NCBI GenBank assembly: GCA_949878435.1
Contig: CATLAK010000003.1
Location: 186,001 to 250,000, forward strand
Length of the DNA: 64,000 nt
From: an uncultured Lachnospiraceae bacterium
GTDB taxonomy: Bacteria > Bacillota > Clostridia > Lachnospirales > Lachnospiraceae
Direction: 5' to 3'
Shown: piece by piece, positions 43,996 through 52,529 of the stretch
Layout: each line of letters opens with the position of its first letter
Numbering within the stretch: position 1 is the first letter of the stretch
The notes under the pieces: generated by a model
What the model was told of the DNA's origin: nothing
The model's input: the letters and a program-made list of their open reading frames with translations, nothing else
Database searches by the model: none
Program-made: the position numbers and the translations under genes

Positions 43996-44014
43996 AAATC
44001 AAAATCCATATAAC

Positions 44015-45193
44015 TTAATGATGGAATAATCTGATACCGGTAAACGCCATTACCATATCATATTTGTCACAGCACTCGATCACAAGATCGTCGCGAACAG
44101 ACCCTCCGGGCTGGGCAATGTATTTGACGCCGCTCTTATAGGCTCTCTCGATATTATCCGAGAACGGGAAAAATGCATCCGACCCCAGCGTCACATCCTG
44201 ATTTCCATCCAGCCATGCCCGCTTTTCTTCCCTTGTGAATACAGATGGCTTTACCTTAAAACGTTTCTGCCATTCGCCTTCCCGCAGCACGTCCTCATAC
44301 TCATCCCCAATATATACATCAATGGTATTGTCTCTGTCTGCACGTCCCAATGTATCTACGAACTCTAATTCCAGCACCTTCGGCGCCTGGCGCAGATACC
44401 AGTTGTCTGCCTTCTGTCCTGCCAGTCTGGTGCAGTGCACCCTTGACTGCTGTCCTGCACCGATTCCGATTGCCTGTCCTCCCTTGACATAGCAGACAGA
44501 GTTAGACTGGGTATATTTCAGTGTGATCAGCGCGATCTTCATATCGATTAAAGCTTCTTCCGGCAGTTCTTTATTCTTTGTTACCAGATTAGAAAGCAGA
44601 TCGCCGTTTATATCCAGTTCATTTCTGCCCTGTTCAAATGTGATTCCATATACCTGCTTCCGTTCAACAGGGGCAGGCACATAAGAAGGATCAATTTGAA
44701 TAATATTGTAATTACCTTTTTTCTTTGCTTTCAAAAGTTCCATCGCTTCATCCGTATACCCCGGTGCGATCACACCGTCGGACACTTCCCTCTTGATCAG
44801 CCGCGCCGTATCTGCATCACACACGTCAGACAAAGCAATAAAGTCCCCAAAAGAAGACATTCTGTCAGCGCCCCTCGCTCTTGCATAGGCACAGGCAAGG
44901 GGAGAAAGTTCTCCCAAATCATCCACCCAGTAAATCTTTGCAAGGGTTGATGTAAGCGGAAGTCCCACTGCTGCCCCTGCCGGTGAAACATGTTTAAAAG
45001 ACGTAGCTGCCGGAAGCCCTGTCGCTTCCTTCAGCTCCTTTACCAACTGCCAACCGTTAAAGGCATCCAAAAAGTTAATATATCCCGGCTTTCCGTTTAA
45101 AACGGTAACCGGAAGCTCACTTCCATCTTCCATAAAGATTCTGGAAGGCTTCTGATTTGGGTTACATCCGTATTTCAATTGAATCTCGTTCAT
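44015..45193 (-). CDS. AICAR formyltransferase (stand-alone PurH transformylase domain)
   Basis: 392 residues, covering only the formyltransferase domain of bifunctional PurH (usual PurH is about 510-530). Typical motifs are LKYGCNPNQKPS, ATSFKHVSPAGAAVG, IALITLKYTQSNSVCY and IGIGAGQQSRVHCTRLAG, with a C-terminal SDAFFPFSDNIERAYKSGV and YIAQPGGSVRD. It converts AICAR to FAICAR using 10-formyl-THF, the penultimate step of IMP synthesis. The last step is supplied by the PurO-type cyclohydrolase encoded 35 bases upstream. GGAGAAT precedes ATG 45193. Confidence 0.95.
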   Translation of the reverse strand: MNEIQLKYGCNPNQKPSRIFMEDGSELPVTVLNGKPGYINFLDAFNGWQLVKELKEATGLPAATSFKHVSPAGAAVGLPLTSTLAKIYWVDDLGELSPLACAYARARGADRMSSFGDFIALSDVCDADTARLIKREVSDGVIAPGYTDEAMELLKAKKKGNYNIIQIDPSYVPAPVERKQVYGITFEQGRNELDINGDLLSNLVTKNKELPEEALIDMKIALITLKYTQSNSVCYVKGGQAIGIGAGQQSRVHCTRLAGQKADNWYLRQAPKVLELEFVDTLGRADRDNTIDVYIGDEYEDVLREGEWQKRFKVKPSVFTREEKRAWLDGNQDVTLGSDAFFPFSDNIERAYKSGVKYIAQPGGSVRDDLVIECCDKYDMVMAFTGIRLFHH

Positions 45194-45227
45194 ATTCTCC
45201 TCCGTTTCGGAACGTCTTTATTTCCGA

Positions 45228-45941
45228 TTATTTATTTTTATTCACAATGCGGGTTTCGTATCTGCCCGTGGCAATATCAATATATCTTACAAATAAAGAT
45301 ACTTTATTTTCTTCATTTAAGCTGTTCCAAATCCTGTCCGTGAACGCGTCAATGGTCCCTTCTATTTCCACCAGCTTCGGCTCTCCCTCAAAGCTTGGAA
45401 GGGGATTTCCGTCATGCATATAAGTATGGATAAAATGTCCCTCCCCGGCTGCCGGATTCTCATAAGAATAAGTATATCTGTTGCAGCCCTCAGGACTGCC
45501 GTTATTACTCTTTAAAATGGACATCACATAGTCATATTTTCCGTCCTTTACATGCATAAGACCGGAAATTCTGGGCGTATAATTGGGACCGTCCGGTTCA
45601 AATTCCCGGCACCGCAGCGACTGTTCAAAGCTCTTTCCCTCTTTTACTCCGTCATAAATCGTATCTGTCTGATCTCCGTTTGTCACGATGGTCATGTAAT
45701 CCAGCACCCTCACTGGCGCGTAAATGATTAAACTTGGATCTTCCAATTTAGAAGGATCGAATGCTTCCGTCCTGATTCCTTCGCCCTCCGTGGCAAAAAT
45801 ACGGTTGCGGCTGTTGGCGCTTCTTCCCATAATGAAGTAAGCCGTTACTGCTTTTGTCCCATCCTCTGACCTTCCAATGACGATGCCTCTTCCCGGATAT
45901 GCATTATTCGAAAGCTCCTGTGCAAGTGATAACCTGTTCAT
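45228..45941 (-). CDS. IMP cyclohydrolase, PurO-like
   Basis: 237 residues from ATG 45941 (MNRLSLAQELSNNAYPGRGI); GGAGG lies five bases upstream, within a four-codon upstream extension that I discount. The sequence shows the PurO-type pattern (YPGRGIVIGRSEDG; AYFIMGRSANSRNRIF) of the archaeal-style IMP cyclohydrolase fold, unrelated to the PurH cyclohydrolase domain. It closes FAICAR to IMP. The pairing with a stand-alone transformylase gene replaces bifunctional PurH, an arrangement also found in other Clostridia. Confidence 0.93.
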   Translation of the reverse strand: MNRLSLAQELSNNAYPGRGIVIGRSEDGTKAVTAYFIMGRSANSRNRIFATEGEGIRTEAFDPSKLEDPSLIIYAPVRVLDYMTIVTNGDQTDTIYDGVKEGKSFEQSLRCREFEPDGPNYTPRISGLMHVKDGKYDYVMSILKSNNGSPEGCNRYTYSYENPAAGEGHFIHTYMHDGNPLPSFEGEPKLVEIEGTIDAFTDRIWNSLNEENKVSLFVRYIDIATGRYETRIVNKNK

Positions 45942-46186
45942 CTCATCCTCCATTCTTGTTTCCGTCAGTCGTGTATCTACTCCTAATAATAATGGAAGAA
46001 AAACATTATTGCAAGCAATTAGCAGATACTTATTTTCGATTTTTTTCGATTTTTGCTATCCATTAAATAGCATTTTATTTATTTCCGCATAAGAAAGGTA
46101 CTTTTTTCCTATTTATCTTCTTTGATTTACGAACTATAGTGATAACGATACACTTAATTAGAGTGAAAAAGGAGAGAATATTTATT

Positions 46187-46888
46187 ATGAAAAAGATGAC
46201 AAAGAAAGTATTAGCAGTAGTTGCATCCATGGCAATCATGTGCATGACCTTGACAGGCTGCGGATCCAAAATGGCTCCGGCAAATGAGACAGTAGGTGCA
46301 TTATTTGAACTTGCTGCAAAGAGCAATCCAGCTCCCATGAAAGACCTTCTTGGTTTTGCATCAGAAGAAGATGTATACAGTGCATTTTTTGAAGAAGGCG
46401 CTGAAACAGAGCTTGTAGATGAGTTAAGCAGCCAGCTTACAAGCGCAGGCGTTAATTTAACTGAGGAAGAGCTTCAGAAAATCACAGATTCCATGACAGC
46501 AGTACTTAACAAAATCAACTATACTACAGAAATCACTTCTGAAAGCAGCGATCAAGTTACTGTTTCCTTAAAAATTTATGGTTACTCTTTAGACGACATG
46601 AATCAGGTTATGATCGATGCTTCCACAACAATGATGAACAGCATCACAGAAGAGGATCAGCTGGCTGCAGCAGGCGGCGACACAGAAGTGCTGACCAAAT
46701 ATATGCAGCAGTACATCAGCGACTTTTTAGCTGGGCTTTCCGCTATGGAACTTAAGACAGAACCTGTGGAAGTAACTGTTGTATGTGAAAAACTTGCCGT
46801 TGATGTAAGCGGTAAGGAAACAGCAGCATGGCTTCCCAGCGATATGAACACTTTCTCAAACCAGATTGATGAAGCAATGTTCCAGTAA
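46187..46888 (+). CDS. Lipoprotein of unknown function
   Basis: 233 residues from ATG 46187 (GGAGAGAATATTTATT); the open frame extends 16 codons upstream but the lipoprotein signal begins here. MKKMTKKVLAVVASMAIMCM then TLTGCG gives the lipobox. The mature protein is acidic and mostly helical with a beta section (EITSESSDQVTVSLKIYGYS; LSAMELKTEPVEVTVVC), resembling small DUF5105-type lipoproteins, though I cannot assign it firmly. It stands alone between divergent PurO and convergent SDR genes, with a strong terminator. Confidence 0.82.
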   Translation: MKKMTKKVLAVVASMAIMCMTLTGCGSKMAPANETVGALFELAAKSNPAPMKDLLGFASEEDVYSAFFEEGAETELVDELSSQLTSAGVNLTEEELQKITDSMTAVLNKINYTTEITSESSDQVTVSLKIYGYSLDDMNQVMIDASTTMMNSITEEDQLAAAGGDTEVLTKYMQQYISDFLAGLSAMELKTEPVEVTVVCEKLAVDVSGKETAAWLPSDMNTFSNQIDEAMFQ

Positions 46889-46917
46889 AATACATATTGA
46901 AGATTACTCTTTATAAT

Positions 46918-46951
46918 AAAAACTCCGGCGCATAAACACGCCGGAGTTTTT
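46918..46951. terminator. Strong bidirectional terminator
   Basis: AAAAACTCCGGCG (46918-46930) pairs perfectly with CGCCGGAGTTTTT (46939-46951) across eight bases. U-runs exist on both strands. It separates the convergent lipoprotein and SDR genes. Confidence 0.92.
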
Positions 46952-46978
46952 ACTACCCTTTATATAAATAAAACATTT

Positions 46979-47728
46979 TTATGACCTGCATGCACCGTCA
47001 ACAGACAAAATCTCACCGGTCACATAGCTTGCAAGATCGCTGGCAAGATACAAAAATGCATTGGCAACATCTTCTGGCTCTCCCGGTCTTCCCAACGGAA
47101 TCTTAGCTGAGATTGCATCGACCATAGCCTGTGGAAGCGCCGCAACCATATCCGTTTTGGTCACTCCCGGTGCAACCGCATTGACTCTTATATTATCTTT
47201 ACCGAGTTCCCTTGCAAGGGAAAATGTCATGCCGTTCACTGCCGATTTGCTGGTGGGATAACCAACCCCTGACGGCTGACCTGAAATACTGACCATAGAG
47301 CTGGTATTGATAATGCATCCGCCCCCTTGCTCCTTCATAACCTTTGCTGCCGGCAAAATAGCATAAAACAGCGCCTTCACATTCAGATCTATTACCTTGT
47401 CAAACTCTTCCGGTGTATAGTCATATAAAGGGGTGCTCTGCGATATCCCTGCATTATTGACAAGAATATCTACCTTTCCAAATTTCTCCTTCACATCCAG
47501 AACTGCCTTCTCAACCTCCGCTGCATCCGTAAGCTTTGGGAACATACCATCCACTTCCCAATCAGCATTTTCCTCCTTAAGTTTCGCAAGCGCCTTGTCC
47601 ACCGTCTCCTTCCTAGAGCCAAACAAAACGACTTTTGCTCCGTTTGCAAGATACTTGCGGACAATCTCAAATCCAATCCCTCTGGTTCCCCCAGTTACAA
47701 TTGCTACTTTCCCTTCTAATAACATCAT
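46979..47728 (-). CDS. Short-chain dehydrogenase/reductase, BaiA-like
   Basis: 249 residues. NAD(P) motif VTGGTRGIGFEIVRKYLANG, NNAGIS, catalytic Ser in TSSMVSISG and YPTSK (YxxxK) are all present, and the C-terminus ends YLASDLASYVTGEILSVDGA. The segments TGGTRGIGF, NGAKV(x)FG and LASDLAS...SVDGA are closer to the BaiA 3-alpha-hydroxysteroid dehydrogenases of bile-acid-dehydroxylating Clostridia than to typical FabG, as far as memory of that sequence allows. No other bai gene is present. A 3-oxoacyl-ACP reductase or another hydroxysteroid role is possible. It appears monocistronic; AGGAG precedes ATGATG. Confidence 0.88.
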   Translation of the reverse strand: MMLLEGKVAIVTGGTRGIGFEIVRKYLANGAKVVLFGSRKETVDKALAKLKEENADWEVDGMFPKLTDAAEVEKAVLDVKEKFGKVDILVNNAGISQSTPLYDYTPEEFDKVIDLNVKALFYAILPAAKVMKEQGGGCIINTSSMVSISGQPSGVGYPTSKSAVNGMTFSLARELGKDNIRVNAVAPGVTKTDMVAALPQAMVDAISAKIPLGRPGEPEDVANAFLYLASDLASYVTGEILSVDGACRS

Positions 47729-47819
47729 CGTACTCCTTCCCTTTTCTTTTTATCCTATATTATAGCACCCCCCGCTCCAATAAAATATCTTTTTATAAAA
47801 TTTTCATATTTTTATAGCA

Positions 47820-48374
47820 TTACAATCTTTGTTTTCCTCGTGTGATTATCTGGATATATTTGATCATAAGTTTCCACACCGCTTTTCCCGCTAGAAATAG
47901 TAACACACCGGTGGCGACAGACAATGGGAATGCCAGGTAGGGAGGCGCCGTATAGGTTCCAAATTGGAAACTGACGAACGGAACGTTTTTTCCAACCAGA
48001 AATCCTAAAAATTCGATTACACCAGCTATGGGCGCCATCACACCGCTGATCATCAACCCTGCTGCAAGGACACTGCAAAAGGGGAGTATGAACATTCCTG
48101 TAAATCCTGCAAAGCTATAAAATGCGGTGACTGCACAGAATCTGCGCCAGCTGAATGTATTATTTTGGGCAATTGATTCCCCCAGATACGCGCCTGCCAG
48201 TTCCTTCGCATCTCCCAGACGCTCTAAAATCTGGTCATCCGACAGACTGCCCTGGTTCTGTAATTCTGTAATTTCACTTTTAATTTCATTAATGATATCT
48301 GCACGCTCCGAGGCTGCCATAGGTTTTAAATATTTATCAATTTTATCAAGATAATCATTTATTTTCTTATCCAT
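47820..48374 (-). CDS. HAAS-domain (DUF1700-like) membrane protein
   Basis: 184 residues from ATG 48374 (MDKKINDYLDKIDKYLKPM), with AGGAGC nine bases upstream. Residues 1-85 form the helical HAAS domain (ASERADIINEIKSEI; SDDQILERLGDAKELAGAYL). Then come three hydrophobic segments (FAGFTGMFILPFCSVLAAGL; GVIEFLGFLVG; PLSVATGVLLFLAGKAVW). Proteins of this type almost always follow a PadR gene, as here (five-base gap). Their role is probably to relay envelope or ligand signals to PadR, but this is not proven. Confidence 0.88.
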   Translation of the reverse strand: MDKKINDYLDKIDKYLKPMAASERADIINEIKSEITELQNQGSLSDDQILERLGDAKELAGAYLGESIAQNNTFSWRRFCAVTAFYSFAGFTGMFILPFCSVLAAGLMISGVMAPIAGVIEFLGFLVGKNVPFVSFQFGTYTAPPYLAFPLSVATGVLLFLAGKAVWKLMIKYIQIITRGKQRL

Positions 48375-48379
48375 ATCTC

Positions 48380-48712
48380 TTATGCTCCTTTGATTTGTTC
48401 TATTGCGGTCAATAAGTCGTTCCACTGGACAGTCATGGCTTCCAAATATTCCCTTCCCTTATCTGTAATGGAATAGTACTTTCTCGGCGGAAGTCCCTGT
48501 GTCGTCTCCTGCCAGAAAGAAGATAAAAAGCCTTCGCTTAGCAGTCTTCTAAGCAATGGATAAATGGTGCTTTCCTTTGCCGTCAAAATAGGATGCTTTT
48601 CCAATTCACTTATAATTTCATACCCGTAATACGCCCTTTTATCAATCATAAGCAAAATACTGTATTCTAATGTTCCGCGTTTAATCTGGGATTTCCAGTC
48701 TTCTATATTCAT
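48380..48712 (-). CDS. PadR family transcriptional regulator
   Basis: 110-residue winged-helix repressor of the short PadR type. Conserved features are GTLEYSILLMIDKRAYYGYEI, KESTIYPLLRRLLSEGFL and the PPRKYYSITDKGREYLE wing. GGAGGGAAGGAT precedes ATG 48712. It forms a two-gene operon with the HAAS membrane protein, under a promoter that contains a perfect palindrome between its -35 and -10 boxes, implying autorepression. Confidence 0.95.
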   Translation of the reverse strand: MNIEDWKSQIKRGTLEYSILLMIDKRAYYGYEIISELEKHPILTAKESTIYPLLRRLLSEGFLSSFWQETTQGLPPRKYYSITDKGREYLEAMTVQWNDLLTAIEQIKGA

Positions 48713-48733
48713 ATCCTTCCCTCCTTGATATAT

Positions 48734-48762
48734 ATCGTACTACATAGTACTATGCTTGTCAA
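48734..48762 (-). promoter_or_regulatory. PadR operon promoter with palindromic operator
   Basis: On the minus strand TTGACA (48762-48757), 17 bases, then TACGAT (48739-48734). The spacer contains CATAGTACTATG (48743-48754), a perfect 12-base palindrome, overlapped by GTACTA-CA-TAGTAC (48737-48750). Binding there would exclude RNA polymerase. Confidence 0.75.
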
Positions 48763-48876
48763 TAGTATATTCTTATAAGAGGTATCTATTTAAAACAAAG
48801 CATACTACAAACCGATGCTTGACACGCCCCTTCACATTGGATAAAATGACATGGTTAAAACAGAATGACTCGATAG

Positions 48877-49857
48877 ACATCCCATAGGGATACCGAACTG
48901 CTTGGCAGGCATACCCTTCTATGCAGTCCAAGTGAAAGGTCAGGCGCAAATGAAGAAAACTGGGCATATAGCGGAGCAGGCGAAGGGAAAGAGGCAGATG
49001 TTTTTCTTGTCTGCCCTACGGTGGATATGAAGGACGAGTGGAACATGTCGCTGTCCGATGAGGAAACAAAGGCTTCCTTCCTCGGCGCTTTGAACATGGA
49101 GCGCGGCATCTATGAGGATTCCGCAAGGCTGTACGCGCCATATTATAGGCAGGCGGCAATAAAGGTGTACGATCTAAACGAGGCAGAAAGGGAACCTTAT
49201 TTAAAGACCGCATATGCAGATGTATCGGCTGCCTTTTCCTATTATCTTGAAAATTATAATGAGGACAGACCAATTATCCTTGCAGGTTTTTCACAAGGGG
49301 CGGATATGTGCTACCGCTTGATGATGGAATACTTCGGCGATGAGGAATTGTCGGACAGGCTCGTCGCTGTCTATGCCATTGGCTGGGCGATGACGGATGA
49401 TATGGCGGAAAAATATCCCCAGCTGAAAGCGGCATCAGGCGAAACAGACACGGGTGTCGTCATCAGTTTTGAATGCGAATCGGAGACCGTAACAGAAACC
49501 TTCATTATACCTGAAGGCACAAAGGCACTTTCCATCAACCCGCTAAACTGGAAAACGGACAGTACCGCTGCAGCGAGGGAAGAAAATGCAGGCGCCTGCT
49601 TTACAGACTATGAGGGAAACATTATAGAGGAAGTGCCGGCGTTATGCGGCTGCTATATTGACATGAACCGGGGTGTGTTAAAAGTGACGGACATTTTATC
49701 AGAGGATTATCCGGCTGCCATTCCAGGGCTTCCCGATGGAGCGTATCATGTTTATGATTATCAATTTTTTTATCGGGATTTGCAGGAAAATGTAGAAGTA
49801 AGATTAAATCAGTATTTAAAAAAGCGCTATGCAATGGATTCAACCCCTAAGGGCTAA
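48877..49857 (+). pseudogene. DUF3089 (alpha/beta hydrolase-type) gene with missing 5' end
   Basis: The longest ATG/GTG frame starts at 49021, but clear homologous coding continues in frame upstream (ENWAYSGAGEGKEADVFLVC, then PTVDM) to about 48934. The frame hits TAG at 48874 with no start codon or ribosome binding site before the conserved part, so the N-terminus, including the expected signal peptide, has been lost. The rest is intact: nucleophile elbow ILAGFSQGADMCYRLM, AIGWAMTDDMAEKYPQ and GALCGCY-like C-terminal region. It is most simply a 5'-truncated remnant. Expression from GTG 49021 cannot be ruled out but would lack the first strand and helix of the fold. Confidence 0.75.
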
Positions 49858-49868
49858 ACCCATTGCAT
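49829..49868. terminator. Stem-loop at the end of the DUF3089 remnant
   Basis: ATGCAATGG (49829-49837) pairs perfectly with CCATTGCAT (49860-49868), across a 22-base loop that itself contains CCCCT/AGGG. A T-rich tract follows at 49884 on the plus strand. It lies between convergent genes. Confidence 0.45.
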
Positions 49869-49895
49869 GGAACAGTCTATTTATTCTTTTTTATT

Positions 49896-52025
49896 TCATT
49901 TGAAAAGCAGAAAATTCCTGGATGCGCGCTTTTCATACTTTAGGACGATTGCTGAGGTCTTCGGAAGGGTTATGCCAATCTTGCCGGATACCACCGGATA
50001 TTCATGGGACTGGGTGGAATACCCCTCTTCATTAGTAAACATCAGGCTTTTAACTACACTTTCCTTAGGAATTCCCAGCTGCCATACCGATACATCTCTG
50101 GTCACTTCATGGTCATTGTTGTTGATCAGTACTACGATTGCCGCTTTGGGGTTGAATCTGCCATACCCCAGCACGTTATAGGCATGATCGATAAAATTAA
50201 GAGAACCTGTCAGAATTTCCGGATTTTCTTTATGGATTCGTATCATTTCCCTGTGGAACTGAATCAGTTCCTGATCCTCGTGCCCCCAAGGGTAGGTTCT
50301 TCTATTATCAGGATCCGTGAACCCGCAGACGCCCGCTTCATCACCATAATAAATCGTGGGGGCGCCCGGCCAGGTCATCTGGATGACCACGGCTTCACGC
50401 ATAACCGCTTTATTGATGCCCTCATCAGCCGCCTGCGCGCCCAATGTGTTTGTCCTGCCCACCTTTTTGTTGGTTCTGGTCAGAAATCTGGAATGATCGT
50501 GATTGGAAAGCTCGTTCATGGCAATCTGAAGCGACGGCGTCGTAAAGCTTGCCATGTGATGCCTCATGGCTCCCATAAAGCTGTCCGTATTTCCGTATAA
50601 ATCCCCGCGGTAATCATCGCTGTGCTTCTGCATGCCTGTAAGGAACCAAGTCACCGGCTCCATGAAAGCATCGTAATTCATTACCGTATCCCATTCCTTT
50701 CCATTCAGCCAGTCCCTTGGGCTTCCATAATGCTCCGCAAGCACGATAGCATTGGGATTTGCCTGTCTTACAGCCTCGCGGAACTCCTTCCAGAAATGAT
50801 GGTTAAATTCAGGGCTATGCCCCAAGTCTGCCGCAACATCCAGACGCCACCCATCTGCGTTATAAGGAGGGGAGACCCATTTCTCCGCAATCCTAAGGAC
50901 ATAATCAAATAATTCTCTGGATTTTTCATAATTCAGCTTGGGAAGCGTATCATGCCCCCACCAGCCGTCATAACTTGTATTATAGGGCCATGCATTCTCA
51001 TTATAGAACTGGAAGTAAGAATTATAAGGGCTTTCCTTGACAATATGGGCGCCCTTTTCATACCCTTGCGCATTTTCGTATATTCTTTCCCTGTCCATCC
51101 ATTTGTTAAAGGAACCGCAGTGGTTGAACACACCGTCCAGGATCACTTTCATTCCTCTTCTGTGCGCCTCTTCCACCACCTTGGCAAACAGAGCATTGCT
51201 GGCATCCAGATTTTTCTTGTTAGTGACTCTGTCGATATATCTGCTGGCAAACCGATTCTCATGCTGATCATGGCGAAGCAGTTCCCCCTCATCGCTGACA
51301 ATCTTTCCGATGTGAGGATCGATACAATCATAATCCTGAATATCATATTTGTGATTAGAGGGTGAAACAAAAAGAGGATTGAAATAAATGACATCGATGC
51401 CGAGCCCCTGCAGATAATCCATCTTATCCAAGACCCCCTGCAGATCGCCTCCATAAAATTCACGGACTCCCATCACCGCCGGATACTTATTCCAGTCATC
51501 CACCTTGACTGTCTTGTCTCCGATATACTCATATTCTGATGTGAGTACATCATTGGTTGGATCTCCATTGTAAAAACGATCCACGTAAATCTGGTACATG
51601 ACCGCACCCTTCGCCCACGCAGGCGTCTTGAACCCTGGAATCACCCTGAACGCATACTCCGGCGCAGCCTCCTTCGTAACACCTCTGGTATCATAAATAC
51701 AAGTAATCTTTCCTATCTGGACTTCAAAATGGTACGCATACTCCACTTCCTCCACTTCCGTCTGACAGGCAAAGTAATCAAATACTTCATCATTGCTTTC
51801 TTTGTGCATAATTATTCTGTTTCCCCGATTCACCATAAAAACCCGGTCCACGTTATTGAGCGCTGCCCGGAATCTGATGGTAATCTGGGAATAAGGATTG
51901 GGTTCTGCAGGAGATAAATAATTTTCCGTCGTATCACTGAATAATGCCTTCCTGTTAAAAACAGGCCGCATGCTTTCTATATATTGCCTGTTATACTCCG
52001 CCTTCATCAATCGTTCAAAATCCAT
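49896..52025 (-). CDS. Alpha-amylase family glycoside hydrolase (GH13, neopullulanase/cyclomaltodextrinase-like)
   Basis: 709 residues without a signal peptide, so intracellular. The N-terminal 130 residues resemble a CBM34-type beta domain. The catalytic barrel shows GH13 conserved regions: DGVFNHCG (region I), DGWRLDVAADLGH with the nucleophile Asp (II), AIVLAEHYG with the acid/base Glu (III) and ELSNHDHSRF (IV). The C-terminal domain follows (NNNDHEVTRDVSVWQLGI). The enzyme likely degrades imported maltodextrins, pullulan fragments or cyclodextrins. No maltose transporter is adjacent. GGAGTTAAGCATAT precedes ATG 52025. Confidence 0.95.
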   Translation of the reverse strand: MDFERLMKAEYNRQYIESMRPVFNRKALFSDTTENYLSPAEPNPYSQITIRFRAALNNVDRVFMVNRGNRIIMHKESNDEVFDYFACQTEVEEVEYAYHFEVQIGKITCIYDTRGVTKEAAPEYAFRVIPGFKTPAWAKGAVMYQIYVDRFYNGDPTNDVLTSEYEYIGDKTVKVDDWNKYPAVMGVREFYGGDLQGVLDKMDYLQGLGIDVIYFNPLFVSPSNHKYDIQDYDCIDPHIGKIVSDEGELLRHDQHENRFASRYIDRVTNKKNLDASNALFAKVVEEAHRRGMKVILDGVFNHCGSFNKWMDRERIYENAQGYEKGAHIVKESPYNSYFQFYNENAWPYNTSYDGWWGHDTLPKLNYEKSRELFDYVLRIAEKWVSPPYNADGWRLDVAADLGHSPEFNHHFWKEFREAVRQANPNAIVLAEHYGSPRDWLNGKEWDTVMNYDAFMEPVTWFLTGMQKHSDDYRGDLYGNTDSFMGAMRHHMASFTTPSLQIAMNELSNHDHSRFLTRTNKKVGRTNTLGAQAADEGINKAVMREAVVIQMTWPGAPTIYYGDEAGVCGFTDPDNRRTYPWGHEDQELIQFHREMIRIHKENPEILTGSLNFIDHAYNVLGYGRFNPKAAIVVLINNNDHEVTRDVSVWQLGIPKESVVKSLMFTNEEGYSTQSHEYPVVSGKIGITLPKTSAIVLKYEKRASRNFLLFK

Positions 52026-52122
52026 ATATGCTTAACTCCGTTTCTCAAAAATAAAATTCCATTTATATATTATACTATACCCATAAGATACGCAATACAT
52101 ATTCTTCTTTATCGCCAAAGAC

Positions 52123-52460
52123 AACAGTTCAACCTGCAAGGGCAGGACAGATGCTTGGAGAGCGGAGGGCGCAGCGCAGATGACGGCACACCTTATCTTT
52201 TCCAGTCTCCCCTCAAAATCGAATTTCACTAACAGAATGTGTGTAAGCTTTTCAACGCGGTCGGGTCGGAGCCATGGCGGCATCCATGCCGCTTGGCTCC
52301 TAAAATCGCCATCCATGGCGATTTTGCCCTAGGCTTTCCTACATTCTGCAAGTGAAATTGCCGATTTTTCGCAGAGACTGGAAAAGATAAGGTGTGCCGT
52401 CATCTGCGCTGCGCCCTCCGCTCTCCAAGCATCTGTCCTGCCCTTGCAGGTTGAACTGTT
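52123..52460 (+). repeat. Structured repeat, full copy B (core with long complementary arms)
   Basis: The left arm 52123-52209 and right arm 52374-52460 are 87 bases each and complementary at all 87 positions. The 164-base core 52210-52373 has the same nested helices as copy A (AAAATCG with CGATTTT, AGAATGT with ACATTCT, GGAGCCA hairpin, AAAATCGCCAT palindromic hairpin) and differs from it at 16 positions by eye. Only the innermost CCAGTCTC/GAGACTGG of the arms is shared with copy A. Beyond it the sequence is different in each copy. It lies between the amylase gene start and the chemoreceptor gene end, and with its flanks fills the 504-base gap. Confidence 0.92.
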
Positions 52461-52529
52461 ACCATCAAAGTGTCCAAAAAAACATAAAAGACCGCTGTAA
52501 ACCTTATATGGTCTACAACGATTCTTCAT

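Noticed and set aside
43938-44009. N-terminal extension of the 61-residue protein (MDFDLKGAGDCSFF...)
   Set aside because: These codons coincide with the purH terminator hairpin, whereas AGGAGGG is correctly spaced for ATG 43937.
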